A DNA stretch of 64,000 nucleotides from Sinomonas sp. P10A9 (GCF_041022165.1 NZ_CP163302.1:930001-994000); one strand, 5' to 3'. Numbered from the stretch's first letter, positions 1 through 11,102 are shown. The notes: generated by a model not told the origin, from the sequence alone. Numbers and translations: made by a program.

Positions 1-67
1 CGCCCGTGGAAGACTCCGAACCACCGTCCCGACGCTTTCCTAGCCCTTGGGATCAGGCCCCTGCACG

Positions 68-943
68 ATGATGGGGCCCCACCACGCGGCCTGTGGCGCA
101 GCAGCCTGGGTCGCGTTGACTACGCGTGTCCACTACGACCTGACGTTCGTGACGGCGCTGTTCCCTCCCGAGGCGGGCCTTGGGAATGTGGCGTTCGACG
201 TCGGGTGGCCGATCTTCGAGGGGACCCCCACGAGCGTCATCGTGGGCGCCCTCGTCACGGCCGGCGCCGCCCTCCTGCCCGACGCAGACCACCGCAGCGC
301 GACGATCGCCCAGTCGCTCCCGCCCGTCTCGAACGTGGTGTGCGCGAGCGTCGGGGCGATCGCCGGTGGTCATCGCAATGGCACGCACTCCCTCGTGGGC
401 ATCGCCGCGTTCGTTGCGATGGCGTGGTTCGCCGGCCGCTGGACGGTCGAGACACCGCTGTGGGGCACGCTGTACGTCGGGACCGGACTCGTCTCGCTCC
501 TGCTGGTCTCGTTCGCGGCGAAGGTCCTCGGCATCCTTCCGGACGGCGTGAAGAAGCTTCCCTGGGTCCTTTCCCTGCCGCTGGCCGCCTTCGTCGCCCT
601 CAATGCGCCCGACCAGCCGGACTGGTTCCCGCTCGCCGTCGGCATCGGCGCGGCCGTTCACATTGCGGGGGACCTGCTGACCACGGGTGGCTGCAACCTG
701 ATCTGGCCGCTGCGCTTCCGACGGCCCACGTTCATGCACAAGACCCCGATCATCCGGACGGTGTGGCGGCGGGGTGGCCACCTCTCCCTCCCGATCCTCG
801 GCGACGCGGGCTCGTGGCGGGAGTGGCTCATGCTGGTCCCCGTCAGCCTGTACGCGATCATCGGCGTTGGCACCGCCGTCGCGGAGCTCGGCCGCGGAGG
901 CCTCGTGTGGGCCAGCGCCCTGTGGGGGATCGTGTCCCGATGA
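68..943 (+). CDS. DUF457 / YdjM-like membrane-bound metal-dependent hydrolase
   Basis: A protein of about 291 residues with several hydrophobic segments, so it is expected in the cytoplasmic membrane. The family signature is visible as acidic and histidine clusters: PDADHRS near residue 75, a GGHRNGTHSL stretch near residue 100, and HIAGDLLTTGG near residue 200. These match the YdjM/DUF457 family (LexA-regulated inner-membrane hydrolase in E. coli), whose substrate is unknown. Two adjacent ATG codons (68 and 71) are the best starts. A TTG at 47 would also be in frame but adds nothing family-like. It is followed after about 58 bases by tex on the same strand. The family call is good; the biochemical role is not established. 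Confidence 0.8.
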   Translation: MMGPHHAACGAAAWVALTTRVHYDLTFVTALFPPEAGLGNVAFDVGWPIFEGTPTSVIVGALVTAGAALLPDADHRSATIAQSLPPVSNVVCASVGAIAGGHRNGTHSLVGIAAFVAMAWFAGRWTVETPLWGTLYVGTGLVSLLLVSFAAKVLGILPDGVKKLPWVLSLPLAAFVALNAPDQPDWFPLAVGIGAAVHIAGDLLTTGGCNLIWPLRFRRPTFMHKTPIIRTVWRRGGHLSLPILGDAGSWREWLMLVPVSLYAIIGVGTAVAELGRGGLVWASALWGIVSR

Positions 944-1001
944 CGGCAGCCATCGCGAGCGATGGTCGAGCAATGTCGGTGGAGTAGGGCACAGTAGAAC
1001 G

Positions 1002-3584
<2,583 letters not shown>

Positions 3585-3651
3585 CGGGCCGGCAAGGTCA
3601 GGAGGGGAGAGCGTTCGCTTGCCGTTTCCGGAGGGCTTGTATGGTGGGGCG

Positions 3652-4293
3652 GTGACCGACCCTGTGCTCCTTACCGGCTCCCGCGTGATCCTGCGGGACT
3701 GGACGCCCCGCGACATCGAGGCGTTGCGTCACTGGATCGTCCCGCCCCCGACCGGCATGCACGACTGGCAGCTCTACGACGGCCCCTACTACTCCCGCTG
3801 GACGGCCGAGGGCGCGGACGGATGGTGCGCCTCGCTCGCGAAGCGCGCGCACGACGGCGACTGGCCGGCCGTGCGCGAGCACCTCGCCATTGCGGACGCG
3901 GCCTCGGGCGAGTTCATCGGTCAGGTCTCCTGGTACTGGCACGAGCGGCCGAGTGCGGGGTCAGAGGACGGCACCGCTCTCCTGCCGTGGCGGCGCCTCG
4001 GGCTCGCCATCTACGACCCCGCCCACTGGTCCGGCGGCTATGGCACCGAGGCCCTGACCTTGTGGACCGGCTACCTGTTCGGGGCCACGGACAGTGACCG
4101 GCTCGACTTCGCCACCTGGAGCGGCAATGAGGGCATGTGCCGCATCGGGGTGAAGCTGGGGTTCACCGAGGAGGCCCGGTTCAGGAAGGCCCGCAAGGTG
4201 CGGGGCGAGCTCTTCGACGACGTGGTCTTCGGCGTGCTGCGCGAGGAGTGGGAGGCCCGCGGAGTAGAAAGGATGGGCAACAGTGTTGGCTGA
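3652..4293 (+). CDS. GNAT family N-acetyltransferase (RimJ/RimL-like)
   Basis: A 213-residue acetyltransferase. It opens with LLTGSRVILRDWTPRDIEAL, the usual first strand and helix of RimJ/RimL-type GNATs. It carries the acetyl-CoA-binding motif at about residue 125 (HWSGGYGTEAL) and the late segment NEGMCRIGVKLGFTEEAR typical of the fold. The start GTG 3652 follows a GGTGGGG ribosome-binding stretch; an ATG at 3641 is in another frame and stops at once. The gene ends 11 bases inside the next gene, so the two are probably co-translated. Substrate (protein terminus, ribosomal protein or small molecule) cannot be told from sequence. Confidence 0.88.
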   Translation: MTDPVLLTGSRVILRDWTPRDIEALRHWIVPPPTGMHDWQLYDGPYYSRWTAEGADGWCASLAKRAHDGDWPAVREHLAIADAASGEFIGQVSWYWHERPSAGSEDGTALLPWRRLGLAIYDPAHWSGGYGTEALTLWTGYLFGATDSDRLDFATWSGNEGMCRIGVKLGFTEEARFRKARKVRGELFDDVVFGVLREEWEARGVERMGNSVG

Positions 4294-5029
4294 CGAGCTT
4301 GGTTTGGTGACCGAGGAACTGCCAGTCGTCGAGGCTACGAGCGCTACACCGGCCGCGGGTGGTTCAGTGGGAGCGGAGGCGCCGCGACGGCCGCGGGCAG
4401 CTGGCCCCCGGGTCAAGCCCACGGTGTGGGTGGTCTCGGCCTCAGCCGTTGCCCTCGTCTGTACGGGGATCGCCCTTGCACCCGTGGCTGTGATTGTCGC
4501 CGCGGCGATCGTGCTCGGGACAGCGCTGTTCTGGAAGTCGCACGCCCAACGGTCGGTTGGCGCCACGTTCGTCCCGACCGCCGCGATCTGGAGTGCCCTG
4601 ATCGCAATCCTGCTCGCCGTCGGCGCCGTCTCGTTCCAGGCCTTCGCCGGGACGTGGAACTCGGCGCTCGCGGGCACTGCCGTGGGCAGCCGGTTGCCGT
4701 CGGGCTCGCCCGCAACGCAGGGATCCTTCCCTTCGCCGTCGTCCACCGGAACCGCGACCGGACTGACCACCGCGACCGCGCTCAACCCTCCCACGAGCGT
4801 TGCGACCCCCAGCCCGTCGGTCCCAGCAGTTCCCGTCGGGGTGGCGCCCCCGGCGCCCACGCCCGCGGCCGTCGCGCCCGTCCCGGCAGCCACGCCCCAG
4901 CCCACTCCGAGCTACCGGAACTGCAAAGCCGTGCACGCAGCGGGCATCGCATCGCTCTTGCCCGGCGACCCCGGCTACAGCACCAGGCTGGACGTGAACA
5001 ACAACGGTGTGGCCTGCGCCGGCGACTGA
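4283..5029 (+). CDS. Membrane-anchored Excalibur-domain protein
   Basis: A 248-residue protein starting at GTG 4283, inside the end of the GNAT gene. Residues 1-50 are acidic and Pro-rich. Two hydrophobic segments follow (about 48-78 and 95-120). A long Pro/Ala/Thr linker comes next (about 130-205), then a short C-terminal domain with NCKAVHAAG and LDVNNNGVACAGD. This end matches the Excalibur calcium-binding domain, whose DxDxDG-like loop and paired cysteines are known from extracellular proteins; here the loop reads DVNNNG. The linker and domain are expected outside the membrane. The function of such proteins is unknown beyond likely Ca2+ binding. Confidence 0.8.
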   Translation: MLADELGLVTEELPVVEATSATPAAGGSVGAEAPRRPRAAGPRVKPTVWVVSASAVALVCTGIALAPVAVIVAAAIVLGTALFWKSHAQRSVGATFVPTAAIWSALIAILLAVGAVSFQAFAGTWNSALAGTAVGSRLPSGSPATQGSFPSPSSTGTATGLTTATALNPPTSVATPSPSVPAVPVGVAPPAPTPAAVAPVPAATPQPTPSYRNCKAVHAAGIASLLPGDPGYSTRLDVNNNGVACAGD

Positions 5030-5205
5030 CATCCGCCGCACGGCACGTCTGCGCAGCACTGCACGTCCGGGGCCCGGTGCTGGACGCCCGCTGACCACGT
5101 GGCCAGGATCACAGATGAACACTCGGATCTGCGATCATTTCGAGGATTTGGCGCGTCAGAATTGACGTGGGTCCCAACTGGGTGGGGCCCAGAGTGAGTG
5201 GAGCC

Positions 5206-5394
5206 ATGTTCGAGTTCAACCTTCAGACCGCCGTTTTCTTCGGCACCGTCGCCCTCGGGGCGCTGCTATTCGTGACCGGCGTCGTGGCCTTCGTCGGCAC
5301 GGCAGTGATGCTGGGTGCGTTCCGCGCCCTCAAGCGTTCCACGGAGGCGTTGCGGGGGCGGCTTCACCACGACCAGTCCCGGATAGCAGGCTGA
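5206..5394 (+). CDS. Small single-span membrane protein, unknown
   Basis: A 62-residue protein beginning MFEFNLQTAVFFG, dominated by one or two hydrophobic segments (about residues 8-45), then a basic tail (LKRSTEALRGRLHHDQ). ATG 5206 is preceded by GTGGAG at good spacing and is preferred over in-frame GTG 5194. It lies alone between the Excalibur gene and a strong terminator. I do not recognise a family. The hydropathy pattern and codon use suggest a real gene. Confidence 0.6.
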   Translation: MFEFNLQTAVFFGTVALGALLFVTGVVAFVGTAVMLGAFRALKRSTEALRGRLHHDQSRIAG

Positions 5395-5421
5395 GCTGCC
5401 CGCATAGGTCCGTCATCGAGA

Positions 5422-5457
5422 GGAGGGGCCCCGATCCGCACGGATCGGGGCCCCTCC
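5422..5457. terminator. Bidirectional rho-independent-type hairpin
   Basis: A perfect 16-bp inverted repeat (left arm 5422-5437, right arm 5442-5457) with a 4-base loop lies between two convergent genes. The arms contain GGGGCCCCGATC. It can end transcription from the small membrane protein gene and from the phosphoesterase gene on the other strand. The T tract is short, as is usual in this GC range. Confidence 0.9.
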
Positions 5458-5473
5458 ATCGTTCGATAGCAGG

Positions 5474-7981
5474 TTAGCGGCCGTCGCCGTCCGGGTCGGA
5501 GGCGGTCGGCGGGGTGCCGGAGCCGATCACGTTGTGCTGCGGCGCGGGCATGGTTGAGTCAGCACCCTTGACTGATTTCCAGATTGCCTCGTTGAAGGTT
5601 CGCTCGTTGATCTGGTCCTCCTTCGTCAGGTCCTGGGCGGACGACTGCGCGGCGAGCGGGGCCGTGGCCGTGTTGAGCGTGCCCATGAGGTAGCTCGGCT
5701 TGATCGCGGTGTACGCCTCCATCCGGGGCTGTCCGGTGAATGAGGCGTTCATCGGCGTCGCGTAGGCGTCGAACTGGGTCAGCGGCTTGAAGCCGGCGAT
5801 GAGACCGATGGTGCGGATCATCGACGCGGTCGAGTAGAACGTCGAGTCGACCTTGCCCGTCTGGGTGTACGGGCTGATGGCCAGTGCGAGGGTGCGGTGG
5901 GCGTCGACGTGGTCGGCGCCGTTCTGGGCGTCGTCCTCGGTCACGAAGATCGCGGTGTCCTTCCACATCTCGGAGTGCGAGACCGTGTCCACAAGCCGCC
6001 CGAGCGCGTAGTCGTTGTCCGCGACGTAGGCCTGCGGCGTCGGGGCGCCGACCCTTGTGCCCTGGGTGTGGTCGTTCGGCAGGCGCACGAACTGGACCGC
6101 GGGAACGGTGCCGGCCTTGGCGCGGGCGCCGAAATCGTTGATCCATTCGTCGATGCGCGGCGTCGTGCAGGTCGGCTTGGCGATCGCGACTGTCCCGGAC
6201 GAATCGGGGCAGTTCATGTCGTAGCCACGGTAGGCATGGTCCGTCTGGGCGTTGAGCACGGGGTCGGCCGCGACGGCACCGCCCGCGGTGTTGCTGACGA
6301 AGAACCCGTAGTTGCGGAAGCTCACGCCGGCCTTGTCGAGGCGCTGCCACACGTAGGCTTCGCTGGGATTCTGCGACGCGATCTCTGGGGTGTTGTTCTC
6401 AGACGGGTACACGCGGGATCGGCCGGAGTAGTTCTGCGGCCACATCTGCTCGGCGTACGGGTTCGAGTTGGCCTGCGTGACCCAGTTCCAGCCGTTCGCG
6501 CTGACCTCGGCGTCGGCGTAGAAGTTGTCGATCGTGGTGAACTGCCTCGCAAGCGCACGGGTGTTCGGGGCGGAATCGTCGCCAAACAGGTTCAGGCTGG
6601 CCTCGCCGTTGCCCTTCCCGAGGTTGCCGAGCACCTGATCGTACGTGCGGTTCTCCTTGACTACGTAGATCACGTGCTTGATCGGGGTCTCACCGCCGGG
6701 CTGGGCGGGCACCACGGCGCCGACGCCGGCCTTGGAGGGCCGGTTGTTGTTCTTGACCTGCTCGGTGGCCTTCTGAAGCTGGCCGCCGTCGGGGACCTCA
6801 TAGCTCGAGAGCGTGCCCTTGATCATCGATCCCGAGTACTGGTTCTCGGCGGGGAAGCCCGGGACGGTGGGATCCGGGTGGCCCGGGCCGTCGTTGGGAC
6901 CGGCCCCAAGGCCCTTCGCGTTGGTCACGAGGAGCGTGCCATCGCGAAACGCGAGCGAGGATGGGTACCACGCGCTCGGGATCACGCCCGTGACGCGGTG
7001 GTCGCCGAGGCTGACCACCGCGACGTCGTTATTGCCCGAGTTCGCCACGAACAGGCGACCGTCCTTCTCATCGAGGGCAAGGCCAGTGGGGTTCGTGCCG
7101 ACCGGAGCGTCGTTGGACGGTGCGAGGCTGATGCTCCTCGCCGTCCCGCTCGCTGTGTCGATCGCGCTCACGGTGTCGTCGTCGGCGTTCGCGACGAAGA
7201 GGGTCGCGCCGTCCGCGGTGAGCGCAGCCTTGTTCGGGTGCAGGCCCGCAGCGAGCGTGCGCACGACGGCGGGCTGAGCGCCGGAGACGTCCACCACGCT
7301 GACGCTCGACTCGCCCTGATTGGTCACGTAGGCGGTCTTCCCGTCCGAGGACAGCACGACGCCGACCGGCCGGTTCCCGGCCGCAGCCGTGTGGACCGCG
7401 CCGCTCGACATGTCGACAACAGAGACCGCGTTGCCGAGCTGGTCTGCCACCACGATCCGCTTCCCGTCTGGGGTTACTGCAAGCCCGGCAGGGTAGAGGG
7501 TGAGTGGTTTGCCGTCGGGCGTTGTGGTCGGGAGGGCGAGGGCCGCGCCCTCGGTCAGCTTTCCGCCCGCATACGTGTAGGTGCGGATCTTGGAGTTCGC
7601 CGCGGCGCTCGCGTACGCCTTCGTGCCATCCGGGCTCCAGGCGAGGCCCACGTAGACCGATTCGGGGGACTTGTACGGAAGCGTCTGCTCAACCTCATGA
7701 TCGCCGACGTCCACGAGTTGGATCGACTGCGTCCCCTGGCCGTTGTTCGTCACGAGGAGGTGCTTGCCGTCGGGGGAGAGTGCCGAGTTGAGGGGGAGGT
7801 CCCCGAGCACGGTCTGGGTGCCCCACGGGGTCACGCGCTGTCCAGTCGGAGTGATGGCGGTGCCGTCTGTCGAGGGGCCCGCGACGAGCGGGCCTACAGC
7901 TACAGCAATGCCCCCGCCGGCAAGAGCGAGGGCGGTGGTGGCGACGATGGTTCTTCGCGTGGTCTTTGAGGGTCTCGTCAT
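5474..7981 (-). CDS. Secreted YncE beta-propeller / phosphoesterase fusion
   Basis: An 835-residue exported protein. The N-terminus (RPSKTTRRTIVATTALALAGG) is a signal peptide with a twin-arginine-like pair. Residues about 55-370 form YVTN/YncE-type beta-propeller repeats, with recurring units such as LAVTPDGKRIVVAD, VVLSSDGKTAYVTN and NSGNNDVAVVSLGD. From about residue 440 a phosphoesterase/phospholipase C-like domain begins at HVIYVVKENRTYDQVLG and continues through YADAEVSANGWNWV and FVTEDDAQNGADHVDAHR, which carry probable metal-binding Asp, Glu and His residues. This is the known bifunctional YncE/alkaline phosphatase family architecture. It probably releases phosphate from organic phosphodiesters or monoesters outside the cell; the true substrate is unknown. 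It diverges from the arsR-like gene. Confidence 0.88.
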   Translation of the reverse strand: MTRPSKTTRRTIVATTALALAGGGIAVAVGPLVAGPSTDGTAITPTGQRVTPWGTQTVLGDLPLNSALSPDGKHLLVTNNGQGTQSIQLVDVGDHEVEQTLPYKSPESVYVGLAWSPDGTKAYASAAANSKIRTYTYAGGKLTEGAALALPTTTPDGKPLTLYPAGLAVTPDGKRIVVADQLGNAVSVVDMSSGAVHTAAAGNRPVGVVLSSDGKTAYVTNQGESSVSVVDVSGAQPAVVRTLAAGLHPNKAALTADGATLFVANADDDTVSAIDTASGTARSISLAPSNDAPVGTNPTGLALDEKDGRLFVANSGNNDVAVVSLGDHRVTGVIPSAWYPSSLAFRDGTLLVTNAKGLGAGPNDGPGHPDPTVPGFPAENQYSGSMIKGTLSSYEVPDGGQLQKATEQVKNNNRPSKAGVGAVVPAQPGGETPIKHVIYVVKENRTYDQVLGNLGKGNGEASLNLFGDDSAPNTRALARQFTTIDNFYADAEVSANGWNWVTQANSNPYAEQMWPQNYSGRSRVYPSENNTPEIASQNPSEAYVWQRLDKAGVSFRNYGFFVSNTAGGAVAADPVLNAQTDHAYRGYDMNCPDSSGTVAIAKPTCTTPRIDEWINDFGARAKAGTVPAVQFVRLPNDHTQGTRVGAPTPQAYVADNDYALGRLVDTVSHSEMWKDTAIFVTEDDAQNGADHVDAHRTLALAISPYTQTGKVDSTFYSTASMIRTIGLIAGFKPLTQFDAYATPMNASFTGQPRMEAYTAIKPSYLMGTLNTATAPLAAQSSAQDLTKEDQINERTFNEAIWKSVKGADSTMPAPQHNVIGSGTPPTASDPDGDGR

Positions 7982-8067
7982 GGGCGTGAGGGTACTCCGG
8001 AGCCTGTTAACCGAGAGCCATCTTCAGGTGACGATCAGGTGCACAGATGCTTGGAGTCAGCTGGGAG

Positions 8068-8114
8068 TTGACAGGATCATCCAGATACAGATACTTAAGC
8101 ATGTGATTAAGTAT
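8068..8114 (+). promoter_or_regulatory. arsR-like promoter with perfect 8-8-8 palindromic operator
   Basis: A -35 TTGACA lies at 8068-8073. A -10 GATACT at 8090-8095 follows a 16-base spacer. A perfect inverted repeat, ATACTTAA (8091-8098) and TTAAGTAT (8107-8114) separated by 8 bases, overlaps the -10 and the expected start of transcription (about 8102-8103). Its position would let the ArsR-type protein encoded immediately downstream block its own promoter. Confidence 0.8.
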
Positions 8115-8459
8115 TCGGACGGTGAGGTGGACGGGCTCGACGCCGCGTTCCATGCGCTGTCCGATCCGCGCCGCAGGGCGATCGTGACCCGCCTCTGCGA
8201 AGGGCCCGCCTCCGTGAGTGCCCTCGCCGCCCCGCTCGGGGTGAGCCTCCCCGCCGTCGTCCAGCATCTCGCCGTCCTCGAGGGAGCTGGCCTCATCACG
8301 ACGGCGAAGTCCGGCCGGGTGCGCACGTGCACCCTCGCGCCGGACGCCCTCCGTGCGGCCGAGTCCTGGCTGCACGCGCGGCGCCTGCGGCAGGAGCGCG
8401 CCGTCGACCGCCTCGAGGCCTTCCTCGAGGCGACCTCCCACCCGAAGGAGTCATCATGA
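8103..8459 (+). CDS. ArsR-family winged-helix transcriptional repressor
   Basis: About 118 residues. The motif FHALSDPRRRAIVTRLCEG and the winged-helix region (VSALAAPLGVSLPAVVQHLAVLEGAGLI) identify the ArsR subfamily that is typically paired with an AHSA1/SRPBCC gene. No obvious metal-binding cysteine cluster is seen, so a metal sensor is unlikely. GTG 8103 gives VIKYSDGEVDGLDAAFHAL, resembling the usual N-terminus. It falls at the predicted transcription start, so translation may be leaderless. GTG 8127 is the alternative. Its stop overlaps the ATG of the next gene (ATGA), indicating a two-gene operon, probably autorepressed through the palindrome at 8091-8114. Confidence 0.88.
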   Translation: MIKYSDGEVDGLDAAFHALSDPRRRAIVTRLCEGPASVSALAAPLGVSLPAVVQHLAVLEGAGLITTAKSGRVRTCTLAPDALRAAESWLHARRLRQERAVDRLEAFLEATSHPKESS

Positions 8460-8917
8460 GCCAGCAGCTCCAGTCCACCTTCACCGTCACGCGCACGCTC
8501 GCAGCACCGCCTGAGCGCGTCTTCGCAGCCTTCTCCGATCTGGAGGAGAAGATGCAGTGGTTCGTCGGCCCGTCCGACTGGATCCAGAAGGACCCATCCA
8601 TGGACTTCCGCCCTGGTGGGTCCGAGGTCAACATCGGAGGGCCCGACGAAGAGCACCTGAGCGAGTTCCACTGCCACTACTACGACATCGTCGAGAACGA
8701 GCGGATTGTCTACACCTACGAGATGTCCTTCGCGGGCGCGAAGCTCTCCGTCTCGCTCGCGACCATCGAGCTCGCCCCCGCGGGCGACGGCACGCTGCTG
8801 ACGCTCACTGAGCACGGCGTCTACCTCGACGGCCACGAGGACCCGACCCTGCGCGAGGAGGGCACGCGGGGCCTCGTCGATCAGCTCGCGGCCTACCTCG
8901 ACCGCGTCCGCGCCTGA
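8456..8917 (+). CDS. SRPBCC / AHSA1-like domain protein
   Basis: A 153-residue single-domain protein. It starts with the strand FTVTRTLAAPPERVFAAFSD and continues through WFVGPSDWI, FRPGGSEVNI and YEMSFAGAKLSVSLATIEL, the START-like helix-grip pattern of the AHSA1/SRPBCC family. The family binds hydrophobic ligands in a cavity. When placed after an ArsR-type repressor the protein often acts in an uncharacterised stress or ligand response. The ATG overlaps the repressor stop codon, so the two are translated together. Ligand unknown. Confidence 0.9.
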   Translation: MSQQLQSTFTVTRTLAAPPERVFAAFSDLEEKMQWFVGPSDWIQKDPSMDFRPGGSEVNIGGPDEEHLSEFHCHYYDIVENERIVYTYEMSFAGAKLSVSLATIELAPAGDGTLLTLTEHGVYLDGHEDPTLREEGTRGLVDQLAAYLDRVRA

Positions 8918-8969
8918 CACACGGACGCCGCCCGGTTGCCGAACGTTCGGTTTGCCCCGGCGGCGTCCG

Positions 8970-10208
8970 TCAAGCGAAGAGGCCTTCACCGAGGAAGCCG
9001 TCCTGCTTTGGCACCCCCGGCACCACGAAGAAGTACCCGCCGCCGAATGGCTCGATGTAGTCGGTCATCGGCTCGTCGGCGAGTCGGGTCTGGGTCGCCT
9101 CGAACTGCTCCTGGATGTTCTGTTGGAAGCACGTGAAGATGAGCCCGGCCTGCAGGTTGCCATTCATATCCACGCCCAGGTCGTAGTTGTAGCCCCGGCG
9201 GAGCATGCGCGAACCCGCGGTCTCCTTGGTCCGCGGGTTCGCGAGGCGGATGTGGGCGTCAAGGGGGATGGTCTTGCCGTCCGGGTCAGAGGCGTAGTCG
9301 GGCGTGTCCGTCTCGGCCGACTGGCCAAGGGGTGCGCCGTTCCCGCGGTGGCGCCCGATCATGCCGTCCTGCTCGCCGAGGCCCACCCGGTCCCAGAACT
9401 CGACGAGCATGCGGATCATCCTCACGACCATGAACGTGCCGCCCTCGGCCCACGCCGGCTGGCCCGGGCCACTGCCGAGCCACACGAGCTCTTCGCTTTC
9501 GGCGGGGTTGACGATCCCGTCCTTGTACCCGAACAGGTTTCTGGGCGCGCCGTCGGGCCGGGGCCGGTTGTGGAAACCGTTGATCTTCCACTGAAGCTGG
9601 AGCTGTCCCCGAGTGGCCTTCATGATGTCGCGCAGCGCGTAATGGACCATGTCAGACGACTCGGCGCACAGCTGGAGGATGAGGTCGCCGCCGGTCCACT
9701 CGGCCTCGATCTGGTCTTTCGGGAAGACCTTCATGTCGGTGAGGCCGTTCGGCTTCTTCGCGGCGAGACCGTATGCAGGATTGTCGAAGAGGCTGCTTGC
9801 GAGGCCGAGCGTCATGGTGAAGCCGGCGGCGGGCACGTCCTCGCCCATGACCCCGGAGTTCACGGGCGGAGCGCCGTCGACGCCGCTCTGCTCCACCGCA
9901 GGAAGCGCCGCCGAAGACTTGTGGCCGGCTCCGAGGACGGTCCCCTTGACGGTCAGCCTCTTCAGTAGCGCCTCGAGCTCGGCTGCGTCCCGGCACAGGA
10001 CCCTGAAGGCGGCAAAGCACGCGGCCTGTTGCTGTGGCGCGGGACGGTAGACGCCAGCCTGGTTCGTGCCGAGGAATTCGACGACGTCGGTGCCCTCCGC
10101 GGGGGCCGCAGGGACCTGTCCGGCGGCCGCGTTGGCGGCGGCTCCGATAAGGCCGCCGGCGGCCACGCCTGAGGCGCCGATGAGGAAGGTGCGTCGCTCG
10201 ATCTGCAT
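8970..10208 (-). CDS. efeB: Dyp-type heme peroxidase, Tat-exported (EfeB)
   Basis: A 412-residue DyP-type peroxidase. The start ATG at 10208 gives a clear twin-arginine signal (ERRTFLIGASG) and then a mature N-terminus (VVEFLGTNQAGVYRP). The family GxxDG motif is present as GYKDG with the following IVNPAE, along with late strands (RRGYNYDLGVDMNGNLQAGLIF and the QFEATQTRLADEPMTDYI region) that help form the heme pocket. EfeB acts outside the cytoplasm with EfeO in iron or heme-iron acquisition and has peroxidase activity. It lies 88 bases downstream of efeO and is probably co-transcribed from the iron-box promoter. No EfeU permease gene is present nearby. Confidence 0.93.
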   Translation of the reverse strand: MQIERRTFLIGASGVAAGGLIGAAANAAAGQVPAAPAEGTDVVEFLGTNQAGVYRPAPQQQAACFAAFRVLCRDAAELEALLKRLTVKGTVLGAGHKSSAALPAVEQSGVDGAPPVNSGVMGEDVPAAGFTMTLGLASSLFDNPAYGLAAKKPNGLTDMKVFPKDQIEAEWTGGDLILQLCAESSDMVHYALRDIMKATRGQLQLQWKINGFHNRPRPDGAPRNLFGYKDGIVNPAESEELVWLGSGPGQPAWAEGGTFMVVRMIRMLVEFWDRVGLGEQDGMIGRHRGNGAPLGQSAETDTPDYASDPDGKTIPLDAHIRLANPRTKETAGSRMLRRGYNYDLGVDMNGNLQAGLIFTCFQQNIQEQFEATQTRLADEPMTDYIEPFGGGYFFVVPGVPKQDGFLGEGLFA

Positions 10209-10296
10209 GGGGATGAGGCTTTCGGATCGGCGGCTCGGAGCCGCGGGTTCGGAAGAGGGGGCTGCGTCGGGAAGGCCGGGGGCTTCGGGTCTGCCG

Positions 10297-11061
10297 TCAG
10301 TCGGTGGAGAAGAGCGCCGGAACGAGGGCGAGCGACTCGAGGGCCCTGCCCATCGCGGCGTTGACTTGCTGCCTCTGGGGAAGGGGAACGCTGGGAAAGG
10401 GGGTCCACACGCCATCGGCACGGGTCGCGTCGATGGCGGACGAGAGGGCGGCGAGTTCGCCGTCAAGCTTTGCGGGGAAGCCCCGCTTGAGGTTCTCGAG
10501 GAGTCCTCGGATCAGGTCGAGTACCTCCTTGGTGGCGTCGACGTCGGCGCGCGTCAGGGCGAGGGCGAGGCCCGAGCCCTGGTCGCCGCGGCCCGAAAGG
10601 TGGTCACGCTGGGCGTCCTCGAGGATTTCGTGGGCGCGCAGGGGCATGTCCGCTGGATCGACGGCGGTCTCGGGCAGCTTGGCCTCGAGGGCGGCGAGGT
10701 CAGAGAGAAGCTCGTCGACCACGGGCACGAGCTCGGCTGCGCCCTGGCCGTGCCACAGGCCGTATTCGATCCGACGCAGGCCTTTGAAGCCAGGATCCGC
10801 GGCACCCTGCTGGAGTCCCCGCGATCCCGGCGCGATCGCCCCACCGAGCTCACCGAAGCTGCCGTAGGCGGCGCCGACGCGCTGCCACGCTTGCTGGGCG
10901 GCGAGCCACTCCGTGCGCGCCGTGTCGGCCGCCCCGTTGCCGATCGCGGCACGCATTGAGGTGGCATGATCGCGCAACTCTGAGAGGCGGTCGGCGGCGT
11001 AGCTGTGGTAGGCGGCAACGGCGTCCGCCATCGTCTCGGGCGCGGCGGGTGCGGGCATCAT
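10297..11061 (-). CDS. efeO: EfeO-type M75 (imelysin-like) iron-binding protein, short form
   Basis: A 254-residue protein matching the M75/EfeO core: AVAAYHSYAADRLSEL, the GLRRIEYGLWHGQ segment and the RAHEILEDAQRDHLSG helix, whose His and Glu residues belong to the family's metal-site motif. EfeO normally has an N-terminal signal peptide and, in E. coli, a cupredoxin domain. Both are missing here, since the start (MMPAPAAPETMADAV) has no hydrophobic leader. Either the true start is missed or export occurs by another route, for example together with Tat-exported EfeB. ATG 11061 and 11058 are adjacent; GAGGA sits just upstream. First gene after the iron box at 11103-11121. Confidence 0.85.
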   Translation of the reverse strand: MMPAPAAPETMADAVAAYHSYAADRLSELRDHATSMRAAIGNGAADTARTEWLAAQQAWQRVGAAYGSFGELGGAIAPGSRGLQQGAADPGFKGLRRIEYGLWHGQGAAELVPVVDELLSDLAALEAKLPETAVDPADMPLRAHEILEDAQRDHLSGRGDQGSGLALALTRADVDATKEVLDLIRGLLENLKRGFPAKLDGELAALSSAIDATRADGVWTPFPSVPLPQRQQVNAAMGRALESLALVPALFSTD

Positions 11062-11102
11062 GGTCCTCGGAAGTGGGTCGGGCAGCCAGGCTGAAGGCGA
11101 AG

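Noticed and set aside
1..67. Start of the window before the DUF457 gene
   Set aside because: Looked for the end of a gene or a tRNA; no tRNA arm or clear stop context can be supported.
7982..8060. Possible PHO box between the phosphoesterase and arsR-like genes
   Set aside because: GTCACCT and GTTAACA occur near the expected spacing on the minus strand, but the match to GTTCACC repeats is too weak to call.
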